Of a stretch of 64,000 nucleotides of DNA, positions 43,924 through 54,428 are shown piece by piece. Each line of letters begins with the position of its first letter. Within the stretch, counting starts at the first letter, position 1. Below the pieces are notes generated by a model that saw only the letters and a list, made by a program, of their open reading frames with translations, had not been told where the DNA came from and did no database searches. Position numbers and translations under genes: made by a program. Location of the stretch: positions 21,001-85,000 of the forward strand of contig JAVKOQ010000047.1 in assembly GCA_031835245.1 (NCBI GenBank), given 5' to 3'. The stretch is from Balamuthia mandrillaris (Eukaryota > Discosea > Longamoebia > Balamuthiidae).

Positions 43924-44648
43924 TCTTGTCTTATTCCTTCTTTCTCAAACTCTTTTCTTGAAGGTGTTAAATGCTGGAGTGTCGATGCACATGCCTTTCG
44001 AGGAGCTAAAAGACCTCTCCATCTTTCATCGGCTGATGCAGATTAACTACTTTGGCTACGTGCAGTGCACCTTTTATGCTCTCCCCTATCTCCGACGAAG
44101 CAATCTCTCTCCTCGCATCGTTGTCGTGTCTTCTCTTTCGGGTTCGTTGCTTCTCTTTTTCTTTCTTTCCTTCCTTCCTTCCTTCCTCATCTTCTTGTTC
44201 TTGTTCTTGTTCTTCTTGTTTTTCTTCTGCGTTATTCTTCTTCTTCTTCTTCTTCTTCTTCTTTGCTTCTTCTCCAACAAAAGGTGAAACGGGAGTACCA
44301 TTACGAAGCGGGTACTGTGCTTCCAAGTTTGCAGTAAACGGTTTCTTCTCCGCATTGCGCATGGAATTGGATAAACGAGTGGGAGTGACAGTGGTCTCTC
44401 CCGGTTATGTCGAAACCAACATCCGTCAAAACTCGTTCGGCCCAAAAGAGTTTGCGCCCGACTCGAAGATGATGTCGGCGGAGCGGTGTGCTGAGCTCAT
44501 AGTGGATGCGGCGGACCAAGGCAAGACCAAGGTCGTGCTGACCATCAGCGGGAAGCTGGCGGTTGCTCTGCGACCGTTCTTCCCGGAGTTGGTAGATAGT
44601 GTCGTCAAGAAGAAAGCCTATAGCAAACAGCACAAGAGTGCCCTTTGA
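43392..44648 (+). CDS. Classical short-chain dehydrogenase/reductase (DHRS7/KDSR-like)
   Basis: NAD(P)-dependent oxidoreductase. Exons 43392-43495, 43603-43719, 43791-43839, 43964-44141, 44284-44648; 270 aa, the normal size. Motifs: cofactor site VIVITGGSSGIGKAIA, LVLAARSKEPL, VIPTDVS, VLNAGVS (NAG), INYFGYVQCTFYALP, VVVSSLSG (catalytic Ser region), YCASKFAVNGFFSALRMEL (YxxxK), and VVSPGYVETNI. The resemblance is greatest to DHRS7 and 3-ketodihydrosphingosine reductase types; the substrate is unproven. A hydrophobic stretch near the C-terminus (GKLAVALRPFFPELV) is followed by a Lys-rich end, compatible with ER association. The fourth exon and the preceding intron end were copied to about 62.9 kb (see pseudogene entry). 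Confidence 0.92.
43847..43921. repeat. Long CT microsatellite in SDR intron
   Basis: About 37 CT units on the sense strand, ending some 42 bp before the acceptor at 43963. Confidence 0.97.
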
Positions 44649-44774
44649 TGGAGGCGGAAGAAGCAAGAAACGAGGAAAACAAGGGAGAAGCAAGAGCTAG
44701 AGACGAAAGAAGCAAGGAAAGAGGAAGACAAGGAAGAAGACTGAAACAAGAAAGAAGGGTGTAGTAATAGGGCA

Positions 44775-46202
44775 TTACTTGCCTTTCTTAACCCTACGTG
44801 TCTTCATGTCGCTCTTGGACACCGTTCGTATGGTGAATTTGTTTTCTTCGCCTTCCCGTTGTTCGCTCTCTTCGGTTCCTTTTGCTTCTGCTTCCTCCTC
44901 TCCATCGCTTCCTTGGGAAGCGCCCGTCAGAAACTCAACTTCTGCCTTCTCTTCCTCTTTCAGCAGTCTCATTTTCTTTTGCCGTTCCTTATCTTTCTCT
45001 TCTTTGTCTTTTTCTCTCTTTCTTTTAAATCTGTAGCAATCAGTTGAGTTTTTGTGGTTATAACAAGCAAGCAAGAAGCACATACAAGAGTGAAAGAAAG
45101 CGACAAGAAAGAAAGGAAGACGTACGCTTCTGACTTTGGATTAAGTGCAGGTAACATGCACTGTGCATACTTTTCATGCAAGCTCTGTACTTGCTCAGAA
45201 TCAACCGGTGCGCTTTGCTTGCCCATAAATGCTTGTATCTTCTTCACCGTTTCCAATAGGTCCTTAAATCCTGCGTTGTTGGAAAACCGCTCGTGGATAT
45301 ATCTAACGTTTTGAAGGTGAAGAGAAGAAGAGAAGATGAGATACGAGGTAAAGAGAGATGAGAAAAGAAAACTGAAGATCGGAGAAGGAAAATTAAGTAC
45401 TTAGCAAGAGAAACTTCTTTGTCAGCAGCTGCTTGATGCAGGCAGGCGAGGGCCACTTGGGATGGGGTGTAGAGAAAAGGAACGTCGGTGGTTAGGACTC
45501 GGTGGATAAGTTCCCGTGCATGTATCCATATATCATCAATGTTGGGTGGCGTATCATCCCTCTCCTGCCACATATTCCGGAGCAGCGTTAGAAGAAGAAG
45601 AAGACGAAGAAGAGCAACAAGGAGAAAGGTGTGGGGAAAGAGATACCTTCAAGTCTAGAACGAAGCCATGCAATGGCCTATGAGGGTGATACACCACAAA
45701 TTGAAACTCTAGACCTTCCAAGAGAGGTATCTCCTGAGCAAGTATTTGCTTGGCTTCCATTTTGAGGTGAGCGGCCAGGTCTGTAGCTGGTATCACGCAC
45801 TCCTCAATCTTTCCAGCCACATAGATGCATGTTGCCCTTTTTATGGTTTTAGTGAGAACTGCACAGGATCGCAACTTGAAGAAATGACGAGACGGGAAAC
45901 ACGTACATGATGTGTTTCAGGGAATGATGTGTTATGGGATGTTTCAAGAAGTATCGTTTAAAGTAGGTGATGGCAGAGGCCATGACTTTGTCAGGAACGC
46001 CCATTTTCGCGCAGGCCTCTTGGATGGTGGTTTGGTAGTGCCGCTTCAAGAGGTCCTCTTCCTCGAGAGTCATGGCCGCCGCAGCACTATTACTATCGCC
46101 CAAGTGAGCTATTCCTCTTTCATAGGTCTCTTGTTTTTCGGTTTGTAAGGCCTCTGGCGTGAAGAACCAGTGCTGAAAGTGGGTGGAATGGGCAAAAGCC
46201 AT
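44775..46202 (-). CDS. CCNH: Cyclin H (CDK7/TFIIH-type cyclin)
   Basis: Partner of CDK7 in the CDK-activating kinase and TFIIH. Exons 46202-45903, 45874-45647, 45564-45401, 45302-45126 and 45030-44775 give 374 aa. An N-terminal helix (FQHWFFTPEALQTEKQETYE) precedes the first cyclin box with MASAITYFKRYFLKH and TKTIKRATCIYVAGKIEE, then ILAQEIPLLEGLEFQFVVYHPHRPL, the phrase diagnostic of cyclin H/C types. A second box follows (ARELIHRVLTTDVPFLYTP, VALACLHQAA). The C-terminal 110 residues are highly charged (KRKREKDKEEKDKERQ) and acidic, ending in a basic VKKGK, longer than in animals. The first exon junction was chosen so that frame and cyclin box both hold. Confidence 0.9.
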
Positions 46203-46873
46203 CTCTCTTCTCCTCGCTTTCTTTCTTCTTGTTGTTCTTTTGAATTTGTGTAGACAAGCATTCCAAACATTCTTCACATTACCAGGAATTTAATTTCTTA
46301 GAAAATTTTAAATATCGTACCTGGAAAAAATAAGTAGATATTGAGAAAGAATGGAAGGAATGTGGAAACTGGAAACCCAGTTTCCTAGTATTTTCCTCTA
46401 ATTGGGAAGGTCGACAGGAAAGAGAAGCTGACGCGGCGGGGTGTTACAGGGCAAATCTGCAGACACCGCCCTTTTTCGTCAACTCCGTTGAAAAGATTCA
46501 CAGAATAGTTTTGGCGGTAACTTTCCAACAACCAGAAAACCAGAAAATGGAACTCCACGTCCCCACTTTTTCCAAAACTTTTCTACTTGCCCACGTCTAC
46601 ACTTTTGGTTTCACCACGTAGCAACATCTTTCTTTTTAATACCTCTCTCCCCATTTGACCACGCGCACGGTTTCACGAAGAGGAGGTAAAACCCAATTCA
46701 AGACGTTGAGAGTACGCAAGCCAACACGCAAAAAACCGCACCCCGTTCGGCTTTACGTCCTCTCTCCTTCCGCCACCATCACCTCACCAACCATTAGCTT
46801 GAGTAGTAGCACCGCCAAACCAGTTCTCCCCCGTCAACACCTATGTCGGACGAAGAAGCTTATCCCTACCAAA
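46203..46873. other. Divergent promoter region, cyclin H / kinase
   Basis: About 670 bp between two divergent starts. It includes the kinase 5' leader, which is open in frame for some distance upstream of the ATG but begins without ATG. No clear promoter element was identified. Confidence 0.5.
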
Positions 46874-47827
46874 ATGGATCCTCACGACTTAAACGAAGCC
46901 GTGAGAAAGACTGACGTCGACGCTCCCACCCCCATGAACTTCTCTCCTTCTCCCTCTTTCGACGACCTGCTTTTCCGTGATGAGTACAGTGGGGAGCGAC
47001 CTGCTTCTCCTGTGGTCTCTGTGTACAACAACATCGAAGTCTGCTCTCCCAATGGCCAAACCAAGTTCAACCAAACTGTTGTCTTGGAGGAAAAACTGGG
47101 CAGCGGCTGCTTCTCCGATGTCTACAAAGCCACCTGGAACGGTCAACTTGTGGCCGTCAAGGTTCTCAAACAATGCGCCAACCAACAAAAAACTTTTGAA
47201 CGTGAACTAGCCGCCCTTCGCCGAACCTTGGGCTGGTCCTCTACCATCCAACTTCTCGGTTTCCGTTCTGCTCCTTGCTTTTGGATCATTACCAACTTCA
47301 TGAACCAAGGCACTCTGGCCTCACGCATCGAGCAGCAACGTGCCACCGGAAAGCCCTTCACCACGGACCAACTGCTCTCGGTGGCAGTTCCGCTGGCCAC
47401 CACTCTTCATCGCCTTCACTCCCTCAGCCCTCCACTGCTTCATAGGGATTTAACTCCTGACAATATCCTCTTTCACGACGACCAACTCTGTTTGGGCGAC
47501 TTTGGCGTGGCTGTTAGCCTCTACCACAACCCTTCTGCACAACCTGAGGGCGCTTTGGAGGCTTGCCTCTCTCCCAACGGCCATCCCGACTACCGTGCTC
47601 CTGAGGTGCTCTCTGGAAGTTACGGCCTTCCTGCCGAGGTCTACAGCTTTGCCTCCGTGCTGCACGCCATGGTCTCTGCTGGTTCTGCCTCTACCGCGGA
47701 TGTGGAAGCCCTCGCTTGCCCTTCTTGGGTCAAACGCCTCATTGGCCTGTGTTGGGCGGAACCGAAAGCGCGCCCTACTTTTGCCGACATCCTCGCCTTT
47801 CTCGATCAAGTCAAACGCGCCTGTTGA
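46874..47827 (+). CDS. Protein kinase, TKL-like, single exon
   Basis: 317 aa from the ATG at 46874, no introns. A short leader of about 60 residues (NFSPSPSFDDLLF) precedes the catalytic domain. Motifs: LGSGCFSDVYKA (glycine loop), VAVKVL (ATP lysine), LHRDLTPDNILF (catalytic loop, with Thr where HRDLKPxN kinases carry Lys), LGDFGVAVS (DFG), GHPDYRAPEVL (APE), EVYSFASVL and CWAEPKARPTF. The HRDxTxxN form and the PxRPTF ending fit the TKL/tyrosine-kinase-like group. The lack of introns and the C-rich coding strand differ from its neighbours and could point to retroposition or import (inference). The substrate is unknown. Confidence 0.9.
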   Translation: MDPHDLNEAVRKTDVDAPTPMNFSPSPSFDDLLFRDEYSGERPASPVVSVYNNIEVCSPNGQTKFNQTVVLEEKLGSGCFSDVYKATWNGQLVAVKVLKQCANQQKTFERELAALRRTLGWSSTIQLLGFRSAPCFWIITNFMNQGTLASRIEQQRATGKPFTTDQLLSVAVPLATTLHRLHSLSPPLLHRDLTPDNILFHDDQLCLGDFGVAVSLYHNPSAQPEGALEACLSPNGHPDYRAPEVLSGSYGLPAEVYSFASVLHAMVSAGSASTADVEALACPSWVKRLIGLCWAEPKARPTFADILAFLDQVKRAC

Positions 47828-48255
47828 TTTCCCCCGCCAAATCCCCCATACAATGTATTTTTTATTTATTTCCAAGAAAATATTTTTCGCAAATGAAAAA
47901 ACCATGGCAACCATCGCCACCTATTTCCTTTTACTGTTAAATTGGTTGCTACGCACCACATGTGGCGCCCACCCCCCCATTTGGGAAGAAAAGAAAGACA
48001 AGAAGAAGAAAAGGAGTGGTGAGGGGCAGGAGCGGGTTGGGCGGGATTGTAGCGCACGCGGTTTCTTTTTTGGGGTGCTGCTTCTTCACGGTGTAACCTT
48101 CTTACTGAAGGTAACGTGGTTCAGTTTCTTGTTATAAGTTGTTTGTGTTGGCTAAAATTTTTTGTTTTCAAAAAAAGAAGCATTCACCGGTGCAATAGCA
48201 AATCGGCTTGCACACTTTTTTTTTGGAATAATCATCATACGAAGAGGAGTAGACC
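47828..48255. other. Intergenic region, no gene seen
   Basis: About 430 bp between two plus-strand genes. T-rich and purine-rich segments; no supported exon. Confidence 0.5.
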
Positions 48256-50118
48256 ATGCGAAAGATCAAGGGAACAACCAAGTCCAAGGGCTCTGGTCCT
48301 GGCTCAGTAGTCAGCGGTGTCAACGAGGACGCCTCCGCCGCCGAGCTGGCTCGGTTGCAGGCCAAGGACCCAAGAACCTGGACGGTTAGCGAGGTAGGCA
48401 AATGGTTGGACTTTATCGACATGAGTCAGTACAAGATCGTCTTCATTGAGAACAGCATTTCCGGCGCTGAGCTGTTCGAGCTGGAGACGGAGGACCTGAC
48501 CTCCATCAACGTCCGGAAATTGGGTCACAGGAAGAAGATCCTGAAAAAGATTGGCCAGCTGAAGAAGAGCTCCAAAGCAGCCTTCTCTCCTCTATCGGAC
48601 AATTCGGACTCGGATGATAGCAGCGGGAAGTTGAGTGGCGGCAGCGGAGGAACTCCTCTTGGAGGAGGCTCGACCTCCACTAGCAGCACTAGCAACAACC
48701 ACAAGAGTAAGAGCAGCAGCGGTGCCCCCAGTCAAGATGAGGAGATCACCGTCAAGTGTTTTCTGGGAGAGGATGCTACCATCCTGCGGGTCAGAGCGGA
48801 CATCTCCCACGCCAAGCTGCGTCGCAAGATCCGCTCCGAGTACAAGAAAGACATGGAGTTCAAGTACAAGGACGAGGACGATGATCTCATCTCCATCACC
48901 AAGCTGTCCCACCTTCGGACAGCCATTCGCCAGTGCCAAGGCAAACCGCTACGCCTCTACCTTACCCCTCACAAGCAGGACTATACGGTCGACTTTCCTC
49001 CCTGGGACACGGAGGTGTTGGATACACTCGTGGATGGGGTGGTGGTCATCGACAAGAAGGGCATCATCCAGTTCTTCAACCAATCCGCTTGTGAGATGTT
49101 TGGCTACTCTTCAAAGGCTATCGTGGGCAAGAATGTCAAAGCCTTGATGCCTTCTAGCAGTGCCCTCAGTCACGACAGCTACATCAAGGCCTACCTGGCC
49201 ACTGGAGAGGCTAAGATTATAGGCAAAGGCCGCAAGGTGATTGCCATGCGGAAGGACCAGTCCACTTTCCCCATTTACCTCTCCATCAGTGAAATGCGTT
49301 CCTCCAACAAGAAGGACGACGTCAAGTTCGTGGGCACCATCAAGGACCTAAGCAGCACCTTCTCTGCTGACACAGGCAGCAGTGAGGGCTCTTCCTCCTC
49401 TGCATTTGCAATCCTGGATAACATCCTGGACTGTGCCATCGTCATCAACAAGGATGGTCTCATCCAGTTCTTTAACAAGAAGGCGGAGGAACTGCTGGGC
49501 TTCACTCGAACGGAAGTGCTGGGCAGGAACGTGAAATGCCTTATGCCTAGCCCCTTCCACGAACAGCACGACTCCTACCTCAAGAATTACTTCGCAACGG
49601 GAGAGGCCAAGGTTTTGGGCGTTGGCAGGGAGGTCGTGGCCCAGCGCAAGGACGGTACCATCATCCCCGTCCACCTTAGCCTCACCGAGCAGGGAGAGGG
49701 CGATGCCGTTCTCTTCAGCGGCATCCTAAGACCCATCACCCAGGCCGACCTACCCGTCGGCAAGTCTGCTCTGCAGGAACTAAGGGAAGTGCTGGACAAC
49801 CTCATCGTGCCCGCCATCGTCATTGATGACAAGGCCACCATACACGCCTTCAACCAGCCTGCCTGCCAGCTCTTTGGCTACAACCTCATCGAGGTGGTAG
49901 GCAAGAACGTGAAGATACTGATGCCTAACCCGGACAGAGATAAGCACGATGGCTTCGTCCGTGCCTATATGAGGACGGGCAAGGGCAAGGTCATTGGCGT
50001 GGGCAGAGATGTTATTGCGCTGCACAAGGACGGCAGCATGATTCCTGTGCGCTTGTCTGTCACAGAGAAGAAGGATGATAACAGAGTTCTCTTTACGGGT
50101 ATTTTACAAAAGCTGTAA
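48256..50118 (+). CDS. SAM - PB1 - three FixL-like PAS domains
   Basis: 620 aa, single exon. Residues ~38-105: SAM domain (WTVSEVGKWLDFIDMSQY, GAELFELETEDL, LGHRKKILKKI). Ser-rich linker. Residues ~157-238: PB1-like domain (EITVKCFLGEDA, the OPCA-type YKDEDDDLISI). Then three PAS domains at ~253-365, ~383-497 and ~511-620, with VVVIDKKGIIQFFNQSAC-type cores. Each PAS has the FixL-type F-helix histidine (SHDSYIKAYLATGE, QHDSYLKNYFATGE, KHDGFVRAYMRTGK) and the Gx-GR arginine (GKGRKVIA, GVGREVVA, GVGRDVIA), the residues that hold and sense haem in FixL. No kinase, receiver or other output domain is present; SAM and PB1 suggest polymer or scaffold output. Haem binding is inferred, not shown. Confidence 0.9.
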   Translation: MRKIKGTTKSKGSGPGSVVSGVNEDASAAELARLQAKDPRTWTVSEVGKWLDFIDMSQYKIVFIENSISGAELFELETEDLTSINVRKLGHRKKILKKIGQLKKSSKAAFSPLSDNSDSDDSSGKLSGGSGGTPLGGGSTSTSSTSNNHKSKSSSGAPSQDEEITVKCFLGEDATILRVRADISHAKLRRKIRSEYKKDMEFKYKDEDDDLISITKLSHLRTAIRQCQGKPLRLYLTPHKQDYTVDFPPWDTEVLDTLVDGVVVIDKKGIIQFFNQSACEMFGYSSKAIVGKNVKALMPSSSALSHDSYIKAYLATGEAKIIGKGRKVIAMRKDQSTFPIYLSISEMRSSNKKDDVKFVGTIKDLSSTFSADTGSSEGSSSSAFAILDNILDCAIVINKDGLIQFFNKKAEELLGFTRTEVLGRNVKCLMPSPFHEQHDSYLKNYFATGEAKVLGVGREVVAQRKDGTIIPVHLSLTEQGEGDAVLFSGILRPITQADLPVGKSALQELREVLDNLIVPAIVIDDKATIHAFNQPACQLFGYNLIEVVGKNVKILMPNPDRDKHDGFVRAYMRTGKGKVIGVGRDVIALHKDGSMIPVRLSVTEKKDDNRVLFTGILQKL

Positions 50119-50179
50119 GCACAACGAAAGAAAGAAAGACTGTCTTTCTTCGTGCGCTTGTATCATACTTTTCCTATTG

Positions 50180-50226
<47 letters not shown>

Positions 50227-50438
50227 TCTCTCTCTCTCTCTTCTCTTTCCTCTCTGTGAAATGTAAAAATCTCGCACTGGGAGTCGAACCGGAGGCTGTT
50301 CATTTGGCTAATTAATTTTTGTCGACGGAAGCGAAAAAAAGCCAAAAGAAAAAAATACAAAAAGAAGCGCAGATAAGCTTCGTTCCTTGTATTTCTTCTT
50401 CCACTCTGTGTGAGACCTTGTTGCGTGCCAACCGAGCA
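50119..50438. other. Intergenic region with CT array
   Basis: About 320 bp holding a CT run at 50182-50241. A short tRNA-like fragment at about 50272-50296 (minus strand GGTTCGACTCCCAGT) is followed by an A-rich leader before the next ATG. The fragment does not fold as a tRNA. Confidence 0.7.
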
Positions 50439-50919
50439 ATGGACGCTGCAGGAGGTGGGGCCGATGGAAGAGATGCTTCCTATGGCGGGGCAGCAGAATC
50501 CTTGTTCAAAGAGCACACAGAGTATTATGATCGTTTGGAGGTAACCAAAGATGTGACGGAAGAGGAGCTGAAAAGAAAGTACCATCGGTTAGCCATCAAG
50601 TACCACCCCGATCGCAACCCTGAAGGCACAGAAACGGTATCATTCTTCTCACTTTCTCTCTCTCTCTCTCTCTCTCTTTCCATTTCTAATTTCTGTTTGT
50701 GATTTAGTTTCAAAAAATAGCGCAAGCCTATGCTGTGCTTAAGAACGCTGACTTGAGAGAGGTCTACGATGCATATGGGGAGGAAGGCGTGAGGGAATAC
50801 GAAGCAGTTAAAGACAGGTCTTTCAACGTACGGGGCGTCTTTTGGGTGGTACTCGCTTGGCTAATCATTTATCTTTTGGACTACTACTTCAACACTGCCT
50901 TTGAATGGTTTCACTCTGT

Positions 50920-50956
<37 letters not shown>

Positions 50957-52302
50957 TCTCCCTCTTCTTTCTCGTTTCTACTTCCCTTGTTTCTCTATTT
51001 GTTCTCTTTCTCCAGGTAACAAAACTTCACATACAGGTTATTAGCAGTGGGATGTTGCTTGTTAATATTCGATCCCGTGTTCTTAATGTGGGGCACGACT
51101 TCCTCCGCTCTCCGCTTCCTACTAACGATAGCGTGCTATACGTTGGGCGACGTTCTGCTCTACTATCTCTTCTCAACGGAACGACTGGTCTTCTTTGCCA
51201 TCCTTTCCATCCACGCAGCCATGCTTTGTTGGCTGAATGCCCAACGCGCCAACTGGGATCTTAGTTTAGGGTTATACATTGGTTGGATTTTGATAGACAC
51301 GCAGCTGCGAACGGTTCCCTCTGGGTGGAGCTTTCTCGCTGCCCACACCATCTTGTACTGTGGATTGATCACGTTGATCTTCATCGTTGGTTTCATTTCC
51401 ACACCGGCTCTCTCTGTACGTCATTTATTTGACCTTCTCCTTTCGTCCACTATCCCCCTTTCCCTTTTCCTCAGTCCTTTCTTCTCGTCTGGTTATTTAT
51501 TTTTCAACAATTGAAACAGACTCGATCATACGTTGTGAAGCCAGCAATTAACATATTGCTGCAAAACCTGGTGTTCATGATATGGCTGCCAATATGGCTG
51601 TTGGACAAATGGATATGGTTCCCACTGGAGTGGTTGCTGCTGGATCTTAGCTTAGTGCTCTGGGGCTTGCCTCTGCTGGGTATCATCAGCCGGATGGGTC
51701 CTGCTGGCATATTGCTGTTACTGTCGGCGGTGCTGCTGCCTCCTTTGCTTTCCTACCTCTTCATTCCTGCGGCCTACTTGCCCTTGCTCACCACATTCTT
51801 CCTTCACGCGGCCATCGCCTATCTCCTTCTCTACCTTCCCACTCATTCGAAGTTATTGCGGAAACGTTATAGCAAGCAAAAGAAGCAGACGAATGAAAAC
51901 AACAACCAGAACGAGAAAAACGAGCACGAGCACGAGCACGAGCACGAAAACGAGAACGAGAAAGAAGAAGAAGAAGGAGCAGAGGAAGAAGAAGCTCCAG
52001 TTATCTTCACAAATCTGCATTGGAGTTATGCGACGGCAGTGCTCGTTGCAGGGTTGGACATGTTCTATCGGACGAGCCCGGCAGAGGACTGGCCCATCTT
52101 TTGCAACGTGACGTGGGTGGTGGTTGCCTTGCTCTGGTTGTCGTTGCTGCTGTACGACCGGTTGGAGATGCTTCGCAGCGACTCCATTGATGAGCATCGC
52201 TCTCGTGCTCTCTATGCCGCTGTTGCTCAACAAAGCACATCTTCGGCCTCTTCCTCTAGCCTTTCTTCGCCAGCTTCTGCATCAGACACAACAAGTTCTT
52301 GA
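50439..52302 (+). CDS. J-domain multi-span membrane protein
   Basis: Hsp70 co-chaperone-like membrane protein of unknown location. Exons 50439-50636, 50708-50907, 51037-51415 and 51520-52302 give 519 aa. Residues ~28-100 are a J domain: [31 protein letters not shown] with the HPD motif, [21 protein letters not shown]. The rest has about eight to ten hydrophobic helices ([52 protein letters not shown] and others). A hydrophilic loop near residue 385 has [13 protein letters not shown] followed by an acidic run, then one or two more helices and a Ser-rich tail. Frame across exon 2/3 was settled by hydrophobicity and phase. Not Sec63: no Sec63 domain is seen. Confidence 0.82.
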
Positions 52303-52331
52303 AAACTCTTTCGCTGTCCTCACTGTCATTA

Positions 52332-52337
<6 letters not shown>

Positions 52338-52374
<37 letters not shown>
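52338..52374. repeat. GA microsatellite
   Basis: GA run in the 156-bp gap between the J-domain gene and the LRR-kinase gene. Confidence 0.9.
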
Positions 52375-52377
<3 letters not shown>

Positions 52378-52458
52378 AGAGAAGAGAGAGGACTGAGGGT
52401 GAGAGGTTATTATTTGAAGGAAACAAAAAACGAACAAGGAGAGGACTTTATAGCACAG

Positions 52459-54370
52459 ATGGCAGCTCGTGTGGAAGGGCTTATCCCGAGTGGCGCTACG
52501 CAAGCGAACCTTCAAAGTACGGACCCCATTGCTTCGAAGCCAATATACTCTCTTCTGCTTTTTTCTTAAAGATGGGAAAGGGATTTGGTTAGGAGCAGAA
52601 GGAGGAAGGGCAGTGGCAAAGGCCTTGTATGGCAACAAGAACCTCACTTCGTTGAACCTGTGGTGTACGTTTGCTTTCCTGCTGCTTCTCCAACTCTTTC
52701 AAACAAAAACCTGTTCTTGTTTATTGTAGTTTGCTGCTTGGGAACAGAAGGAGCAAAGGCTATTGCGGAAGCTTTGCGCCACAATACTACTCTTACCTCG
52801 TTAGACATCAGCTGTAAGTAAAACTTTTGAGAACAGCAGGGACTCACAGACAGAGCGCTGATGATTTATTTGCTTTTTTTTTTTAAAAAAAAATAACCAG
52901 GGAACGAGATAGGCTCAGAAGGAGCTAGAGCAATAGCGGAGGCCTTGTGCTACAATTCTACTCTTTCCACCTTAGACCTGCGAAGTACTAGTCTTCTCTT
53001 CGGTTCCCTTCATCCTTTTCTCTAAGTTGGCAACTTCAAGCAAACGATTTAGGGGCAGAGGGAGGTGAAGCATTACTAGAGGCCTTGGATAACAACACCA
53101 CTCTTTCTACGTTGCGCATTGCAGGTTTGTGTGTCGTTCCTGTTCCCTCTTGTTTCCTTCCTTCCTTCCTTCCTTCCTTCCTTCCTTCCTTCCTTCCTTC
53201 CTTCCTTCCTTCCTTCCTTCCTTCCTTCCTTCCTCCTTCCTTCCTTCCTTCCTTCCTTCCTTCCTTCCTTCCTTCCTTCTTCCTCTCCTTCCTCCCTCCC
53301 ACTCCCACTCTCTCCCACTCTCCTCTCCCACTCCCTCTGCCTCTGCCTCTGCCTCTGCTCTGCCTCTGCTCTCTCTGCCTCTGCCTCTGCCCTCTTCTTT
53401 CCCTGCCTCTGCCTCTGCCTCTGCCTCTACTCTGCCTCTGCTCTGCCTCTGCCCTCTGCTCTGCCTCTGCCTCTGCCTCTCTGCCTCTGCCTCTGCCTCT
53501 CTGCCTCTGCCTCTGCCTCTGCCTCTGCCTCTGCCTCTGCCTCTGCCTCTGCCTCTGCCTCTGCCTCTGCCTCTGCCTCTGCCTCTGCCTCTCTGGGCTC
53601 CGCACATAGTTTCAGACTTTCTAATCTTCATTCTGTTATGTTGTTATTTCATCTTCAGGAAACAACATCCCGGAACATCTGGTGAGGGAGCTCCAGGAGA
53701 AAGCAGCCCAAGGAAAGAAAAGAAAAAGACAAGCATGGAATTCCTATTTGGTGGGTCAGGTATTGTCTGATCTTCAAGCGTTGCGGCAGTCTCGCAACAA
53801 CGCCAATCCCCCTTTCCATCACAGCACAACGGTGCTGGAAGAAGTGCTCAACAAGGCTCCAGTGGTGGGAATCATGACAGGACATGGAGCCATCCCCCAG
53901 GCCTTGGCTGCAAAGGCGCAACTGGAGGCCGTACAAAGAGAGATAGCAGAAGGAAAGACATTCCCCAACAATAAGTTGTTGGCTAAGAGAGACCAGGCCA
54001 GAAGAAAGTTTGTGGACGTTGCTGAAGCAGCTGAAGAATGCTGGCGGCAACAAGATGTTGTTGCACTACAGCAGCAGTGTATGGGATTAGTGCAGTTGTT
54101 GCGGAACGCCTTGCCACAGAAGGAAGAAATGGCAGCAATAAGAGAACAAGATATGTCGTTCAAAAGGAGGAGAAAAGAAACGAAAGGAGAACAGAAAGTA
54201 AGCCCGCTTCAACATGGGAGAGATGCCTTGTGTACGTTTAAAGCGTGGCAAAGGAGCTATGTTAACCAAAACTTGCGGGTAGGAAAGGAGACAGAAGAAC
54301 AAGCCAAAAGAGTATCGCAAAGTCTTCAACAAGTAGCCTGTGCATTTTCGGGTTTTTCTTCTCTCTCCTC

Positions 54371-54428
<58 letters not shown>

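Noticed and set aside
46655-46873. N-terminal extension of the kinase (basic, Ser/Thr-rich)
   Set aside because: It begins without an ATG; the first ATG in frame is 46874.
50265-50330. tRNA-like segment (GGTTCGACTCCCAGT on the minus strand)
   Set aside because: The T-stem does not pair and there is no 5' acceptor strand.
53076-53770. Long overlapping open frames in the TTCC/CTCTGC arrays on both strands
   Set aside because: They are translations of simple repeats inside an intron; low-complexity Pro/Ser/Phe/Leu or Arg/Glu/Ala repeats with no ordered part.
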